This document shows, piece after piece, positions 8,691 to 18,773 of a stretch of 64,000 bases of DNA (position 1 is the stretch's first letter; every line of letters starts with the position of its first letter). The stretch spans positions 62,001 to 126,000 of the forward strand of contig JAFRKV010000062.1 of NCBI GenBank assembly GCA_017431515.1. Reading direction: 5' to 3'. Both the position numbers and the translations under genes were made by a program. Under the pieces are notes generated by a model. That model was not told the DNA's origin. It did no database searches and saw only the letters and a program-made list of their open reading frames with translations. This stretch comes from Lachnospiraceae bacterium. GTDB taxonomy: Bacteria > Bacillota > Clostridia > Lachnospirales > Lachnospiraceae.

Positions 8691-11600
8691 ATGAAACAGA
8701 AGGGAAGGAGACAACTGCATATCGGAAAACGCATTGTCAGCACTCTCCTTGCGTGCACCCTGGCCCTTACCATGGCGCTGCCTATGGCAGAACCGGTGGG
8801 CGCGACTCAGGCTGCGGAAGCCTGGGAGCAGGACACCACCAGCACCATGGCCACGATTCTCGTCAGACTCATGCGGACGAACCTGAACAAATCTCTGGTG
8901 GAGAATCCGGCAAACAGCAACGCGGAAGAGGGAAGTCAGGAGGATCCCACCGGCTCCATCAGCGACGGGGACATCATCGCTGCTTTTGAAAGCACCCGTC
9001 TGGCCAACGACACCTGGGATGTGGTCAATCTCCATGACGTGGCGGTGAAACTGATCACACAACTGAAAGCCAATCTCGGCGATGATAAAGTCGTGCTGGA
9101 GGACAGCCGGATCATAGATTACACCGAAAACACCATGCGGCTGGACTATAAGTATTCGGATCTGGCACTCGACTGGGCCAGGGAGAATGTGCCCTATTCT
9201 GCGGTGATCAGTGAGGATGATGCGAGAGAGCTCTTCGCCCGGACCATGCAGCAGGCGGGAGGCACCCCCTATATCCTGTTAAAGGACTACGGGTCCCTCA
9301 TCAAGCAGGAAGCGGAAAACTACGCCAGCCAGAACAATGACGGCTCCCAGAAGGACAGCCTGCTGAAGAAGTACGGTTATCCGACCTACCAGCAGTACAT
9401 CATGCAGGGCAATCAGATCCCGGAGGGCACCCTTTTCATCGGCACATGGCTGGTGGACGCCCAGTCCTTAAACGGACCCATCTACAATAAGGCGGTTCGC
9501 TCCATGGCAGAGGAAGACCAGCAGATCATGTACTACAAATCCGAACTGGCAGGGGGCCGGTGGCGCAACATCTCAAGCGCCAGCAGCCTGAACGCCATCC
9601 TCCCCGGGGGAGACGAGGTGGAGGAAACGGAGCTCCAGGGCTACTATATCTCCGTCGTGGTAGGAAAGGACGGGATCCCGAAGGATGCCAAGACCGGACA
9701 GTATGTGGACATCTTCTCCATCTCAAACCCATATGACCTGTATGAACTGCCGGAGCTTAGGGGCATCAAGCTCCAGCTGGAAAACGGTAACTTAAAGCCT
9801 GTGGGCAAAGGCGGTTCGGGCTCAAGCGCCTATACCTATGACCGTACCTGGATGTTCTTCCACAACAATGTGCCCTTCCCCCGGACGGAGGAGATGAAGG
9901 CTGCCGTAGAATGGTGGAAGAATCCCGGTGTGCAGCGCGTGTTTGAAGCCTGGGATTATAACTCGCCTTCGGAGTATAAATCAGAGGGTGTCGGCTGGCG
10001 GCGTTCCACCTGGAGACAGGTGTTTACCTGGTGGTCCGATGATAGTAATTACTATGTGCCGAAGTACCGGTATGCCGGCAGTTATCCGGTGCTGGATATG
10101 CTGCAGACCGAAGCGGAATACAGCCATCAGGTCACCTATTACCTGTATGTCCGCACCAACTCGTATCGTTACTGGAAAAGCAAGAATCTCTTCAACGATT
10201 ATTACCTGTGGAACTGGCCCTGGACCCGCATCACCCAGACGCTCTATCCGTCGAATGTCGGGTATCTGGTAACCGACTCGATCCAGGATAAGGTGAATAA
10301 GCTTTTGAGGATTGGGGCTTTGGGGAGTGGCCTTAGTTCTAACCTCGACTATGGCGTCGAGACCACGGATTCGGATCGCGTGGCGCTCATGGGCAGGGCC
10401 TATGGAATGGATGTGCTTTATAACGGGGGGGATGATGCCGCCGAAGCGGATTTCCGTAACAAGGTCAATCTCTTCAAGCAGTTCTGGTACGGCTCCTCCT
10501 CGGTGCAGGACGATGAGACGGATAAGTATGATGCGCAGCTGAAGGCCCTGGAAAACCTGTATTTGCCGTTAAAGCAGGCGGGGTACAACGAGGAAGCGGA
10601 TCGGGCCATGCGGCTTCAGGAGCAGATCGACTCCTGCCGGCGCGCGAGAGCCATGTATAATCTGGTTCTGAACGAGGAGCATAACTATGGCTTCGGGGCT
10701 CCCTTAAATAACCTCTTCTCCCAGGTGGCTTACGGCATGTCTAAGCTGGGACGTTCCTATTCCGTTATGGCAAAGGATTACGGGGATGAGGACGGGACTA
10801 CCTTCAATCCGGATTCCACCATGATGGACGTGGTGGGGGATGCGGTAATGCAGGCCACCTCTGCCTACAATACCTACAATGACCTGGCGCTGGTCAACGG
10901 TGATACCGTGGCGCAGCAGTATGAATATGATACCAGCATGTGGATCATTGACAATGTTGCGCAGGGGGCGCAGGCCATGATTCCGCGTCTCCAGAGCCTG
11001 CAGGATTTGGACAATATCCGGGAGGGTACCATCCAGCATAAGGCCAGGGAGATCAGCGTTCTCGATACCCTCCAGGTGGCCTCGGATGCCAGGATCACGG
11101 AGCAGTCCCATGAGACCGCCAATGCGGAATATGTCAACGCCAAGAATGATCCGGACAGCAGTCAGGAGACCCTGCGCAAGATCCTGCAGAACCAGAAGTC
11201 GGGTCTTTCTGCCACCATCGGCGAGGGTCAGCAGTTTATCCGCGGGCGCGTGATCCGTTACGAGCGGGATGATGCGCTTTCCTATATCGACGAGCGGATC
11301 AACTGGGCAGACGGCCTGAAAGCCGGCGTTTCCAGCGATGATTACGGCACCTATGAGATGGAAGCCATCAATGACCATATCGAATGGCTGAAGAATTTAA
11401 AGAAGACCGTGACCAAGGGATTGAAGGACAAGGAAGAGGATCCCTCCACGGAAAAGGAAGAGCTGAACTTAGAGCGCCTGGATCTTCTGGATGAAGGGGA
11501 TCTCGACGGCGCGGAAGCACTGGATAAAAAGATCAGCGATGCGGACGACAAGAAGGACGACCAGCGCAATAAGAACCTGGCGATCCTGGAAGGAACCGGA

Positions 11601-12779
11601 GATGCGGCCACCAAGGCGGACGCGGAAGCGGATCTGGACGACATGGACGCGGCGAAGCGGGATATCGGAAAGGATATCAATAAAAAGATCGAAAACGATG
11701 ACTGGGAGAATATCTACGATGATCTGGATGCGGCCGGGGATATCGGCCTTCCCATGGACGATATCTTAAACAACTTAAAGACGGCCGGCGCGCCGGCAGC
11801 GGTTTATAATTACGCATCCGAGAACGCGGAGCGGGGCAAGTCCAGTCCCTTCTATGATGACGGAGAAAACGACGATAACGACGGGGACAACGGCGATGAT
11901 AATAACGGCAATGGGGCCAATGACGGCGATGGCAGCGGCACCGGCGGAGGAAGCGGTCCCGGTCCGGGAGACGGCTCCGGCAATAACGGCGGATCCGGCA
12001 CCGGCGGCAATACCGGTCCGGGAGGGCCCGGCACCGGCGACGACGGAGGCTCCGGGGATAACGGCGACGGCACCGACGGCGGCGGCACAGGTACCGGCGG
12101 CGCAGGCGGCAGCGGATCCGGCAACGGCGCAGGCGGCTCAGGCTTAAGCGGCGGCGGCGGCAAGGGCCGAAGCGGCCTGAACGGAAAAGACTTGAACGGC
12201 GCCATCAGTGATGTGTTCGGCGGTCCCTTTGACAGCCTTTCTGATTATGACAAGGCAAGCGCTACCGCAGGCTTGAACAAATTTGCGGAGAACCGGGACG
12301 ATGATGAGATCAGACAGCGGGTGAAGGATCTTCTGAACCAGCTGCTGGCGGAGGGCAACGGTTTCATTTACCGGCAGTACCTGGCCGACCCGGATAAGAA
12401 GTACGTGAGTCTCGCGGCAGTGGATAAGTGCAGACCGCTCACCAAGAACCGCTGCGTCACCATCGGCGACAAGGCCACCATGTCCCAGATCGCCGGCGGA
12501 TCCGCAAGCTACGTCTTCACCATCGGCACCACCACAGTGGAGAAGAATAACGGCAAGACCGGGGAGATGGATACCCCCACGGTCCAGCAGTCCGACCCCA
12601 GTATCCGCGGCAGCAAGACAGCGCAGTATCCCTACATCACGGAGGAATCCTCCTCCATGTATCTGCAGGATACCTGCGAGTACATTCCGGACACCGAATG
12701 GGCGATCCTGATCGCGCCTTCCATGAGCAAGAAGGTGATCGAGCTTCTGGAGGTCCTGGACGAACTGGCGGATGAGTAG
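8691..12779 (+). CDS. Giant secreted protein A (1362 aa) with Gly-rich linker and conserved C-terminal module
   Basis: A signal peptide covers about residues 1-40 (IVSTLLACTLALTMALPMAEPVGA). Residues about 225-360 form a module shared with the next gene: shared patterns include FIGTWLVDAQSLN, YYKSELAGGRWR and VVGKDGIPKDA. A helical middle contains many acidic and Tyr residues. A Gly/Ser/Asp/Asn-rich linker runs from about residue 1056 to 1160 (nt 11860-12170). The last 200 residues are a second shared module with GFIYRQYLADPDKKYVS, GGSASYVF and EWAILIAPS. This end faintly resembles stalk or copper-amine-oxidase N-like domains, but that is weak. There is no sortase motif or obvious membrane anchor. 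It is probably a structural cell-surface or secreted protein. The stop overlaps the long version of the next ORF by 8 bp. Confidence 0.6.
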   Translation: MKQKGRRQLHIGKRIVSTLLACTLALTMALPMAEPVGATQAAEAWEQDTTSTMATILVRLMRTNLNKSLVENPANSNAEEGSQEDPTGSISDGDIIAAFESTRLANDTWDVVNLHDVAVKLITQLKANLGDDKVVLEDSRIIDYTENTMRLDYKYSDLALDWARENVPYSAVISEDDARELFARTMQQAGGTPYILLKDYGSLIKQEAENYASQNNDGSQKDSLLKKYGYPTYQQYIMQGNQIPEGTLFIGTWLVDAQSLNGPIYNKAVRSMAEEDQQIMYYKSELAGGRWRNISSASSLNAILPGGDEVEETELQGYYISVVVGKDGIPKDAKTGQYVDIFSISNPYDLYELPELRGIKLQLENGNLKPVGKGGSGSSAYTYDRTWMFFHNNVPFPRTEEMKAAVEWWKNPGVQRVFEAWDYNSPSEYKSEGVGWRRSTWRQVFTWWSDDSNYYVPKYRYAGSYPVLDMLQTEAEYSHQVTYYLYVRTNSYRYWKSKNLFNDYYLWNWPWTRITQTLYPSNVGYLVTDSIQDKVNKLLRIGALGSGLSSNLDYGVETTDSDRVALMGRAYGMDVLYNGGDDAAEADFRNKVNLFKQFWYGSSSVQDDETDKYDAQLKALENLYLPLKQAGYNEEADRAMRLQEQIDSCRRARAMYNLVLNEEHNYGFGAPLNNLFSQVAYGMSKLGRSYSVMAKDYGDEDGTTFNPDSTMMDVVGDAVMQATSAYNTYNDLALVNGDTVAQQYEYDTSMWIIDNVAQGAQAMIPRLQSLQDLDNIREGTIQHKAREISVLDTLQVASDARITEQSHETANAEYVNAKNDPDSSQETLRKILQNQKSGLSATIGEGQQFIRGRVIRYERDDALSYIDERINWADGLKAGVSSDDYGTYEMEAINDHIEWLKNLKKTVTKGLKDKEEDPSTEKEELNLERLDLLDEGDLDGAEALDKKISDADDKKDDQRNKNLAILEGTGDAATKADAEADLDDMDAAKRDIGKDINKKIENDDWENIYDDLDAAGDIGLPMDDILNNLKTAGAPAAVYNYASENAERGKSSPFYDDGENDDNDGDNGDDNNGNGANDGDGSGTGGGSGPGPGDGSGNNGGSGTGGNTGPGGPGTGDDGGSGDNGDGTDGGGTGTGGAGGSGSGNGAGGSGLSGGGGKGRSGLNGKDLNGAISDVFGGPFDSLSDYDKASATAGLNKFAENRDDDEIRQRVKDLLNQLLAEGNGFIYRQYLADPDKKYVSLAAVDKCRPLTKNRCVTIGDKATMSQIAGGSASYVFTIGTTTVEKNNGKTGEMDTPTVQQSDPSIRGSKTAQYPYITEESSSMYLQDTCEYIPDTEWAILIAPSMSKKVIELLEVLDELADE

Positions 12780-12828
12780 TTTCCCCGAGGGGAGTGCGGC
12801 AGAGACCGAAGAGGACAGGTACACGCAT

Positions 12829-15800
12829 ATGAAGAAGAACCTCTTTCAAAAACTTCATATGAAAAGATATCTCACGGTGACCCTTGCGGTTGTCATGCTT
12901 GCTACAAGTGTGCCTGTACAGGCGGCAGATGCCAACAACGCAGAGCAGAAGGCAGATCAGCAGACCCCCGCGGCAGAGCAGCAGACGGCGGATCAGCAGG
13001 CCCCTGCGGCAGAGCAGACGGCAGATCAGCAGACCCCCGCGTCCACCGAGGCGAAGACGTCCACGGAGACGCCGGCTTCCACGGAGCCGGAGATGACCGC
13101 GGCTCAGAAGGAAGAAGCCTACGGCAAGTCCTTAAAGCGCAGCAAGTACGGCAAGCTTTACTATGACTATGTGGCAGAGGGCAAGGTCATTCCCGCCACC
13201 ACCATGTTTGTGGGGACGTTTCTCATCGATGCCTCCGCGCTGAACATGAGCGCCGAGGAGGAAGTGGAAGCGGCGAAGACGGAAGCAGCCGATGTGAAAG
13301 CAGGCGAGGAGAATGTGAAGAAGGGCATCAGCAATGTGATCTATCAGAAGGCATTGCAGAGCCAGATCACCTATAACCAGAAGGTGCGCTACTACCGCTC
13401 CGAGCTGGCGGATTCCCAGTGGCGGGATATTTCCCAGGCCGCCGACATTAAGGACATCATGAAAGAGGCGCGGGTGGTGCCGAAGTCCGAACTGGATCCC
13501 CTGATCATCACCTGCGTGGTGGGGGCAGACGGGATTCCGAAGGACCCGGACGGCAACCCCATGAATATTTTTGATTTCCCCAATCCCTACGAGATGGAGG
13601 AGATCACAGAGTTAAAGAAGCTCCAGGAGTATTTTAACTCCGGCCGTGTCTCGGAAAAGAGCACCGGGAGCGATAACTACCGGTATTGGAGACTGTACTA
13701 TTTCTTCAATCATGACAATATGCACTTCGACCGCTATGCCACCACCCAGTTGATGATCGACCGGGGCTACAGCAAGCTGGAAGAGGATTCCTCCGGGAGG
13801 AAGCTGGAGGACGCATGGGATGAGGCAGAGGTAAAAAACGACATCCCGAACGACGACGATAAGGATTTCAAGCAGACCGTCCGCAACTGGCCGAACGCCA
13901 GAGATTCCATCACGGATCTGGCGGATCGGGGCCTTGACACCACCTATAAGCTCTATCTCTCCCTCCAGAAAAAGAAACAGGAAGAGGAAGCGGAGCAGGC
14001 CTTAAAGATTGCGGAATCCCTGGATGCGGAGCGCAGGTCTGAGGTATTTTATAACCTGACCAAGAATACGAATATCCTCCTCAATTCCAAAGCCCGCACC
14101 ATGGAGTATGAGCTGGCGGATCTGGAGGCGGAGATTGCGGCCCTGGAGGCAGAGATCGGCGAGATCAATTCCGTGAACATTCCGGATCTGGAACAGAAGC
14201 ATGCCGATATGGAAACGGAGCTTGGCAAAGCCGATTCCCTGGCGAAAGATGCGGATGCCCAGATCAAGGCCTATGAGGACGAACTGGCGAAGAAGTCCGC
14301 TGAGAAGGAAGCGGAAGCGGCGGCTGCGACCCAGGCGGGACAGGGAAGAGATGTGGCTGCAGAGAGTTCTTCTTCCGCCACCCTCGTGGGAGAGGACGGA
14401 GAAGAGATCATCGTCAGCACCGATGCCAACGGCAAGGAGCTGGTCTCCACTGTCAGCGACAACGGCCAGAAGATCACCATCGATGAGACCGAGGCGACTG
14501 CAGGGACCTCCGCGGAGGAAAGTAAGACCGCGGCAGCGGAAGAGGATGCCAAGGATCTTTCCAAGCTGGAAACCCTCTATGAGCGCCTCGTCAGATATAC
14601 GAAGCTGGACATCAAACTGGGGCAGCAGCTGGCGCTGCTGCAGGCAGCCAACCGCATCGCGCCGGTAGCGGCGGAAGCGGCAGAACTGCTGGAACTGATC
14701 GAGGAACTCCGGCATTACACGATCCCAAAACTCCAGGACAAGCTGATCCCCAACGGGGAGAAGAAGGTGGCAGAGCTGACGGCAGAGCATGCGAAGCTGG
14801 AAGGGATGCTGACCGATGCCAAAAATGCGGAGCGCTGGACTCTGGAAAAGACCCTGCAGAAGCGGATCTCGGAAAACGAGGCATCCCAAAAGGAATTCGA
14901 GTCCGCCCTGAAGGAGGCAAAGACCCAGCTCACCGAAGCGCAGCAGCAGCTGAAGGAAGCCCGGGAGAAACTGGAAGCGGATCTGAAGACCTTAAGTGAA
15001 GCCCCCGGGGGAGACTCCACGGAAGACGAAGTGCGCACGGAGATCATCAAACCGGCGACGGATCTGCAAGCGATCTCAGACGGTGCGGATGACGCGGCCT
15101 GGGATGCATGGTCGGAATCCTTTGCCACCGGCAAGGCAAAGGCCTCGGCGCTTTTGCAGCAGAAGGAGAGCGAATCCTCTGCCAAAGCGGATGAAAAGAA
15201 AGCCGTGGACGCGGCCATCGCCACGGTGAAGGAAGCCATCGAAAGCAGAAAGAGCGCCTTGAAATCCGATCTGGAAGCCAATGAGGCGGCGCAGGATCAG
15301 GAGAAAGCGCGGATCGTGCATCTGCAGGACATGGTCAAATATCTGCGGGAGGGCGCAGAGGCGCGCCAGAAGCAGAAGGAAGCCTATACGGCCGGCAACC
15401 AGCTCCTGTCCGACAAATATCAGAAGGCGGCGGATCTGGCCGACCTGAAGGTGGACCGGGCGAAGCTGGAGTCCGATCTGAAGTCCGACCTGCCGGAAAT
15501 GGAAAGCGAGAAAGCGAAGCTGGCGGCGGAACTGGATGTGCTGAAAGCGGAAGAGGCAGAGCTGCAGAATCAGCTGGCGGCCCTAAATTCCGAGAAAGCG
15601 AAGCTGGACGAAGGAAAGCAGGCCTTAGAAGACCGCAGCACGGCCATTGACGAAGAGATCAATCAACTTCAGGAAGAAAAGGGGACTCACCCCGAGCAGG
15701 CGTTTAAGGACGACACCATCTACCAGCAGCTGCTGAAGGAAAAGGCGAGCCTGAAGGATCAGATCAAGTATGCAGAAGATGTGACCTTAAAGGAAGCGCG

Positions 15801-18618
15801 GCTGAAGTATTTCCGTGACTGGGAAGCGGAAGAGCGCGACCTGCAGAAAGCCTATCTGGAAGCCAAGATTAAGAGCCTTGCAAAAGAGGAAGTGCTGGGG
15901 CCTGCGGCAGCCAAAGAAGGGACAGAAAGCAGCACGGAGTCCGGTACAGAATCCGGTACAGAGAGAGCGGAACCTTCCACGGAGCAGAAACAGGCGACCC
16001 CCGCGCAAAGCATTGAGCAGTCGAAGCAGGAAGCCGACGCGGCGCTGCAGGCATTGAATGCCCATCACGCAGGCCTCACCGGCAAGACGAAAGAGCAGTA
16101 CGACGGGATCATTCCCTATATCGATAAGGTGGCGGAATCCGGCGCCAAATACGCAGAGGTGAAGAACAATCCTCTGCAGGCGGGAAGCGCGGAGAGCGCT
16201 ATGCAGGCGGATGCGAAGGAACTGGCCCGCCAGCAGGAAAACCGCAAGACCAGCACCGAACGCCGGGTGAACAACAAAGAAGACGCCTTCCAGGAAAAGG
16301 GCGAGGAAGAAAAGGCCATCAATGCCCAGATCGCGGATCTGAACGACCAGCTGAACAAGAATGCCAAAGACATCGACGAAGCCAACAACCGGGTTTTAGA
16401 CGAAGTGCAGGAATGGATCCGGGTCCAGAATAAGAAGATCAAAGCCCTCCGCACGGAAAAGGACGACATCACGGTTCAGCTCCAGCAGAACCAGTCCGAT
16501 ACCACGGAAAAGCAGGTGGAGATCAGCGACAAGGAAGACGAGATCAAGAAGAAACAGCAGGAGGTCGACGACAAGCAAAAAGAGATCGACGAGAAAACCA
16601 GACAGATCGCGGCGCGCCAGAAGCAGTTGGATCGGATGCAGCAGGAGATCGACGACAAACAGCAGGAGATCGTCGAAAAGCAGCAGGAATATGACAAGGT
16701 GGACGCAGAGCTGAATGACTTCAATTCCACGACCCCCTTTGCCATCGCCCCCACGCTGGAATACCTAAAGACCCTTTCCCAGGACGGAGAGTCGGATCTG
16801 GGGCGGACCTATACCAACATGGAATCCTACCGCGGAGCCACCTATACGGAGGATCCGACCCTGACGGCGGCCATCGACGAGGGCATTTTAAACTCCAACG
16901 CTTCCTATGTTTCCTACCGGGAAAAGAGCATGAACCGGGGCGAGGAAGTGTACGAGAACCTTCGTTACCAGTACAGCCGCAAGGTCATCGACGCCGGACT
17001 GGACGAGGATATCGCCGTTCCGATCTTAAAGAACATGGTGGATCTGGACAACGTTTATTACGATGAGGACGTGGTCCATAAAGAGCGGGAGCTCCGCATG
17101 ATCGACAACAACCTCCTGCCCCAGTGCTTAGGGCGGATCGAGAAAGCGAAGGAAGCCATGAATTCCCTTTCGGAATACGATCTGGAGCGGGATATCAACG
17201 AGTATCAGGGCTACATTATGGCGCGGACCAACCGCGACACGGTCAACAACTCCGTGATCTTTGTGCAGCGGCGCTTAACCTACGCCGAGAATCTGAAGAA
17301 AAAGGCCGGCGACTGGGCCCAGAAGCTCTTAACCGACCATATCGAATGGCTGAAGCTTTTGCTGGCGTCCTTAAACAGCGGCCTCGGCGACGAGGACAAG
17401 GATTTTAAGGATCTGGATGATTATATCAACCAGCTCATCGAAGCCCAGAAACGCGCTCTGGAAGAGGATGATCCGAAGAAGGCAAAACAGATCGGCACCC
17501 TGATCCAGGCAAAAGAAGCAGAAAAGAACGAGGCCATCGACAACGCCATCGATCCGGACCTCGGACCCAAGGAGCAGCTGGACAGCCTCAACCGCATCGG
17601 CGGAAAGCCCGGGCTGGAGAAGTACCTGACCGACCGGATCCTCTCCGAACTGGATCCTGACGGCCTGGACATCGATGATGATCTGGACAGACTCTCCGGC
17701 ATTGGCGGGGATTTCGGTCCCATCAACGAAGGACTCAATAACATCGGCGCCGGAGACGACCTTAGAAACAAGGTGGCGGAAGCGGAAGTGAAGAGCAAGC
17801 AGAATCCGCTCTACGGTTACAATACCAATCCCACGCCTCCCGACGGCGGTGATGGCGGATCCGGCTCCAATGCGGACACCGGCTCCTCCGGCGGCACCAA
17901 TACCGGCGGCGCGGGCGGCAGCGGATCCGGTAACGGCGGTGCAGGCGGCAGCGGCCAGAAGGGCGGCGTCGGCAAAGACCGGGGCAGCTTAAACGGCAAC
18001 CAGATCAGTGATGCCATCAAGGATACCTTCGGCGATGATGTATCCAAACTCAGCGACGACGACCTGGCTGCAATCCTGGCGGCGCTGGCGAAATACGGTA
18101 AGGAATACGGCGATGATCCGGTACTGGCTTACGCCATGAGCCTGCTGGAGCAGATCCTCGGCAAGGGCGGCGCCAACGGCTTCATTTACCGGCAGTATCA
18201 GCCGGATGCGAAGACGGAATACGTTTCCTTCGGATCCATTGATATGACCCGTTCCTACAGCTTTTACCGTTACACCCACAGAGACCAGAACGCGATCCTG
18301 CAGCAGATCCTGGGCGGATCCGCAAGCTACGTGTTCCAGGTGGGGTCGGATACCATGACGGACAACAAGGGCAAAGAACATACCCTGATCAAGCCCGCGG
18401 TTTCCCAGACGGATACCTACCTCCACGGCAATACGGACACGCTGTATCCGTACATCACCAGAGAGGACAGCGAGTCCATCTTAGACATCAGCTGCGTCTA
18501 CATGCCGGGCAAGGATTGGGCGATCCTGGTACCGCCTTCCATCAAGGATAAGATGGCGGACCTGATCGAGAAGCTGAACGAGGCGGCGAAGTATCTGGCA
18601 GCGAATCCGATCACTTGA
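12829..18618 (+). CDS. Giant secreted protein B (1929 aa), coiled-coil paralogue of protein A
   Basis: I chose the ATG at 12829 because it follows a GAGGACAGG site and opens a good signal peptide (MKKNLFQKLHMKRYLTVTLA, cleavage near VQA-A). The upstream in-frame ATG at 12772 has no binding site and would hide the signal. After the signal lies a Gln/Thr/Ala-rich repeat (units like ADQQTPAAEQ). Then comes the shared N-module (FVGTFLIDASALN, YYRSELADSQWR, VVGADGIPKDP). A coiled coil rich in Glu, Lys and Gln fills most of about residues 400-1330. A Gly/Ser-rich linker (nt 17838-17980) leads to the shared C-module (GFIYRQYQPDAKTEYVS, GGSASYVF, DWAILVPPS). It is a paralogue of protein A with a much longer coiled-coil insert. 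No enzymatic motif was seen. It is the last gene of this operon. Confidence 0.6.
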   Translation: MKKNLFQKLHMKRYLTVTLAVVMLATSVPVQAADANNAEQKADQQTPAAEQQTADQQAPAAEQTADQQTPASTEAKTSTETPASTEPEMTAAQKEEAYGKSLKRSKYGKLYYDYVAEGKVIPATTMFVGTFLIDASALNMSAEEEVEAAKTEAADVKAGEENVKKGISNVIYQKALQSQITYNQKVRYYRSELADSQWRDISQAADIKDIMKEARVVPKSELDPLIITCVVGADGIPKDPDGNPMNIFDFPNPYEMEEITELKKLQEYFNSGRVSEKSTGSDNYRYWRLYYFFNHDNMHFDRYATTQLMIDRGYSKLEEDSSGRKLEDAWDEAEVKNDIPNDDDKDFKQTVRNWPNARDSITDLADRGLDTTYKLYLSLQKKKQEEEAEQALKIAESLDAERRSEVFYNLTKNTNILLNSKARTMEYELADLEAEIAALEAEIGEINSVNIPDLEQKHADMETELGKADSLAKDADAQIKAYEDELAKKSAEKEAEAAAATQAGQGRDVAAESSSSATLVGEDGEEIIVSTDANGKELVSTVSDNGQKITIDETEATAGTSAEESKTAAAEEDAKDLSKLETLYERLVRYTKLDIKLGQQLALLQAANRIAPVAAEAAELLELIEELRHYTIPKLQDKLIPNGEKKVAELTAEHAKLEGMLTDAKNAERWTLEKTLQKRISENEASQKEFESALKEAKTQLTEAQQQLKEAREKLEADLKTLSEAPGGDSTEDEVRTEIIKPATDLQAISDGADDAAWDAWSESFATGKAKASALLQQKESESSAKADEKKAVDAAIATVKEAIESRKSALKSDLEANEAAQDQEKARIVHLQDMVKYLREGAEARQKQKEAYTAGNQLLSDKYQKAADLADLKVDRAKLESDLKSDLPEMESEKAKLAAELDVLKAEEAELQNQLAALNSEKAKLDEGKQALEDRSTAIDEEINQLQEEKGTHPEQAFKDDTIYQQLLKEKASLKDQIKYAEDVTLKEARLKYFRDWEAEERDLQKAYLEAKIKSLAKEEVLGPAAAKEGTESSTESGTESGTERAEPSTEQKQATPAQSIEQSKQEADAALQALNAHHAGLTGKTKEQYDGIIPYIDKVAESGAKYAEVKNNPLQAGSAESAMQADAKELARQQENRKTSTERRVNNKEDAFQEKGEEEKAINAQIADLNDQLNKNAKDIDEANNRVLDEVQEWIRVQNKKIKALRTEKDDITVQLQQNQSDTTEKQVEISDKEDEIKKKQQEVDDKQKEIDEKTRQIAARQKQLDRMQQEIDDKQQEIVEKQQEYDKVDAELNDFNSTTPFAIAPTLEYLKTLSQDGESDLGRTYTNMESYRGATYTEDPTLTAAIDEGILNSNASYVSYREKSMNRGEEVYENLRYQYSRKVIDAGLDEDIAVPILKNMVDLDNVYYDEDVVHKERELRMIDNNLLPQCLGRIEKAKEAMNSLSEYDLERDINEYQGYIMARTNRDTVNNSVIFVQRRLTYAENLKKKAGDWAQKLLTDHIEWLKLLLASLNSGLGDEDKDFKDLDDYINQLIEAQKRALEEDDPKKAKQIGTLIQAKEAEKNEAIDNAIDPDLGPKEQLDSLNRIGGKPGLEKYLTDRILSELDPDGLDIDDDLDRLSGIGGDFGPINEGLNNIGAGDDLRNKVAEAEVKSKQNPLYGYNTNPTPPDGGDGGSGSNADTGSSGGTNTGGAGGSGSGNGGAGGSGQKGGVGKDRGSLNGNQISDAIKDTFGDDVSKLSDDDLAAILAALAKYGKEYGDDPVLAYAMSLLEQILGKGGANGFIYRQYQPDAKTEYVSFGSIDMTRSYSFYRYTHRDQNAILQQILGGSASYVFQVGSDTMTDNKGKEHTLIKPAVSQTDTYLHGNTDTLYPYITREDSESILDISCVYMPGKDWAILVPPSIKDKMADLIEKLNEAAKYLAANPIT

Positions 18619-18704
18619 AAATATGCCGAAAATCACGCATTTTTCAGACAGGTTTCGCAGGAGGCGCAAAAAAACACAAAAAAACAGAAAAAAGTGTGAA
18701 AATT

Positions 18705-18735
18705 TTGTGCCCGCGGAGAGGTTATTTCGTATAAT
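18705..18735 (+). promoter_or_regulatory. Probable promoter of the CIS operon
   Basis: The 155 bp gap 18619-18773 is A-rich and holds a perfect -10 box TATAAT at 18730-18735. The best -35 candidate is TTGTGC at 18705-18710, giving a long 19 bp spacer, so the -35 assignment is uncertain. A consensus AAAGGAG binding site precedes the TTG start at 18774. No strong terminator hairpin with a U-run follows the upstream stop, so some read-through from the envelope operon is possible. Confidence 0.5.
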
Positions 18736-18773
18736 AGAATAAGACACAGAAAACAAAGGAAAAGGAGACTGTT

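Noticed and set aside
11852..12205. Pro-rich minus-strand frame
   Set aside because: It is simply the complement of the Gly/Ser/Asp-rich linker of giant protein A.
12772..12828. Upstream start for giant protein B
   Set aside because: It has no binding site and adds 19 polar residues in front of a complete signal peptide.
18619..18704. Rho-independent terminator after giant protein B
   Set aside because: AAATATGC/GCATTTTT can pair, but the stem is AT-rich, has a mismatch and lacks a U-tract of the usual kind.
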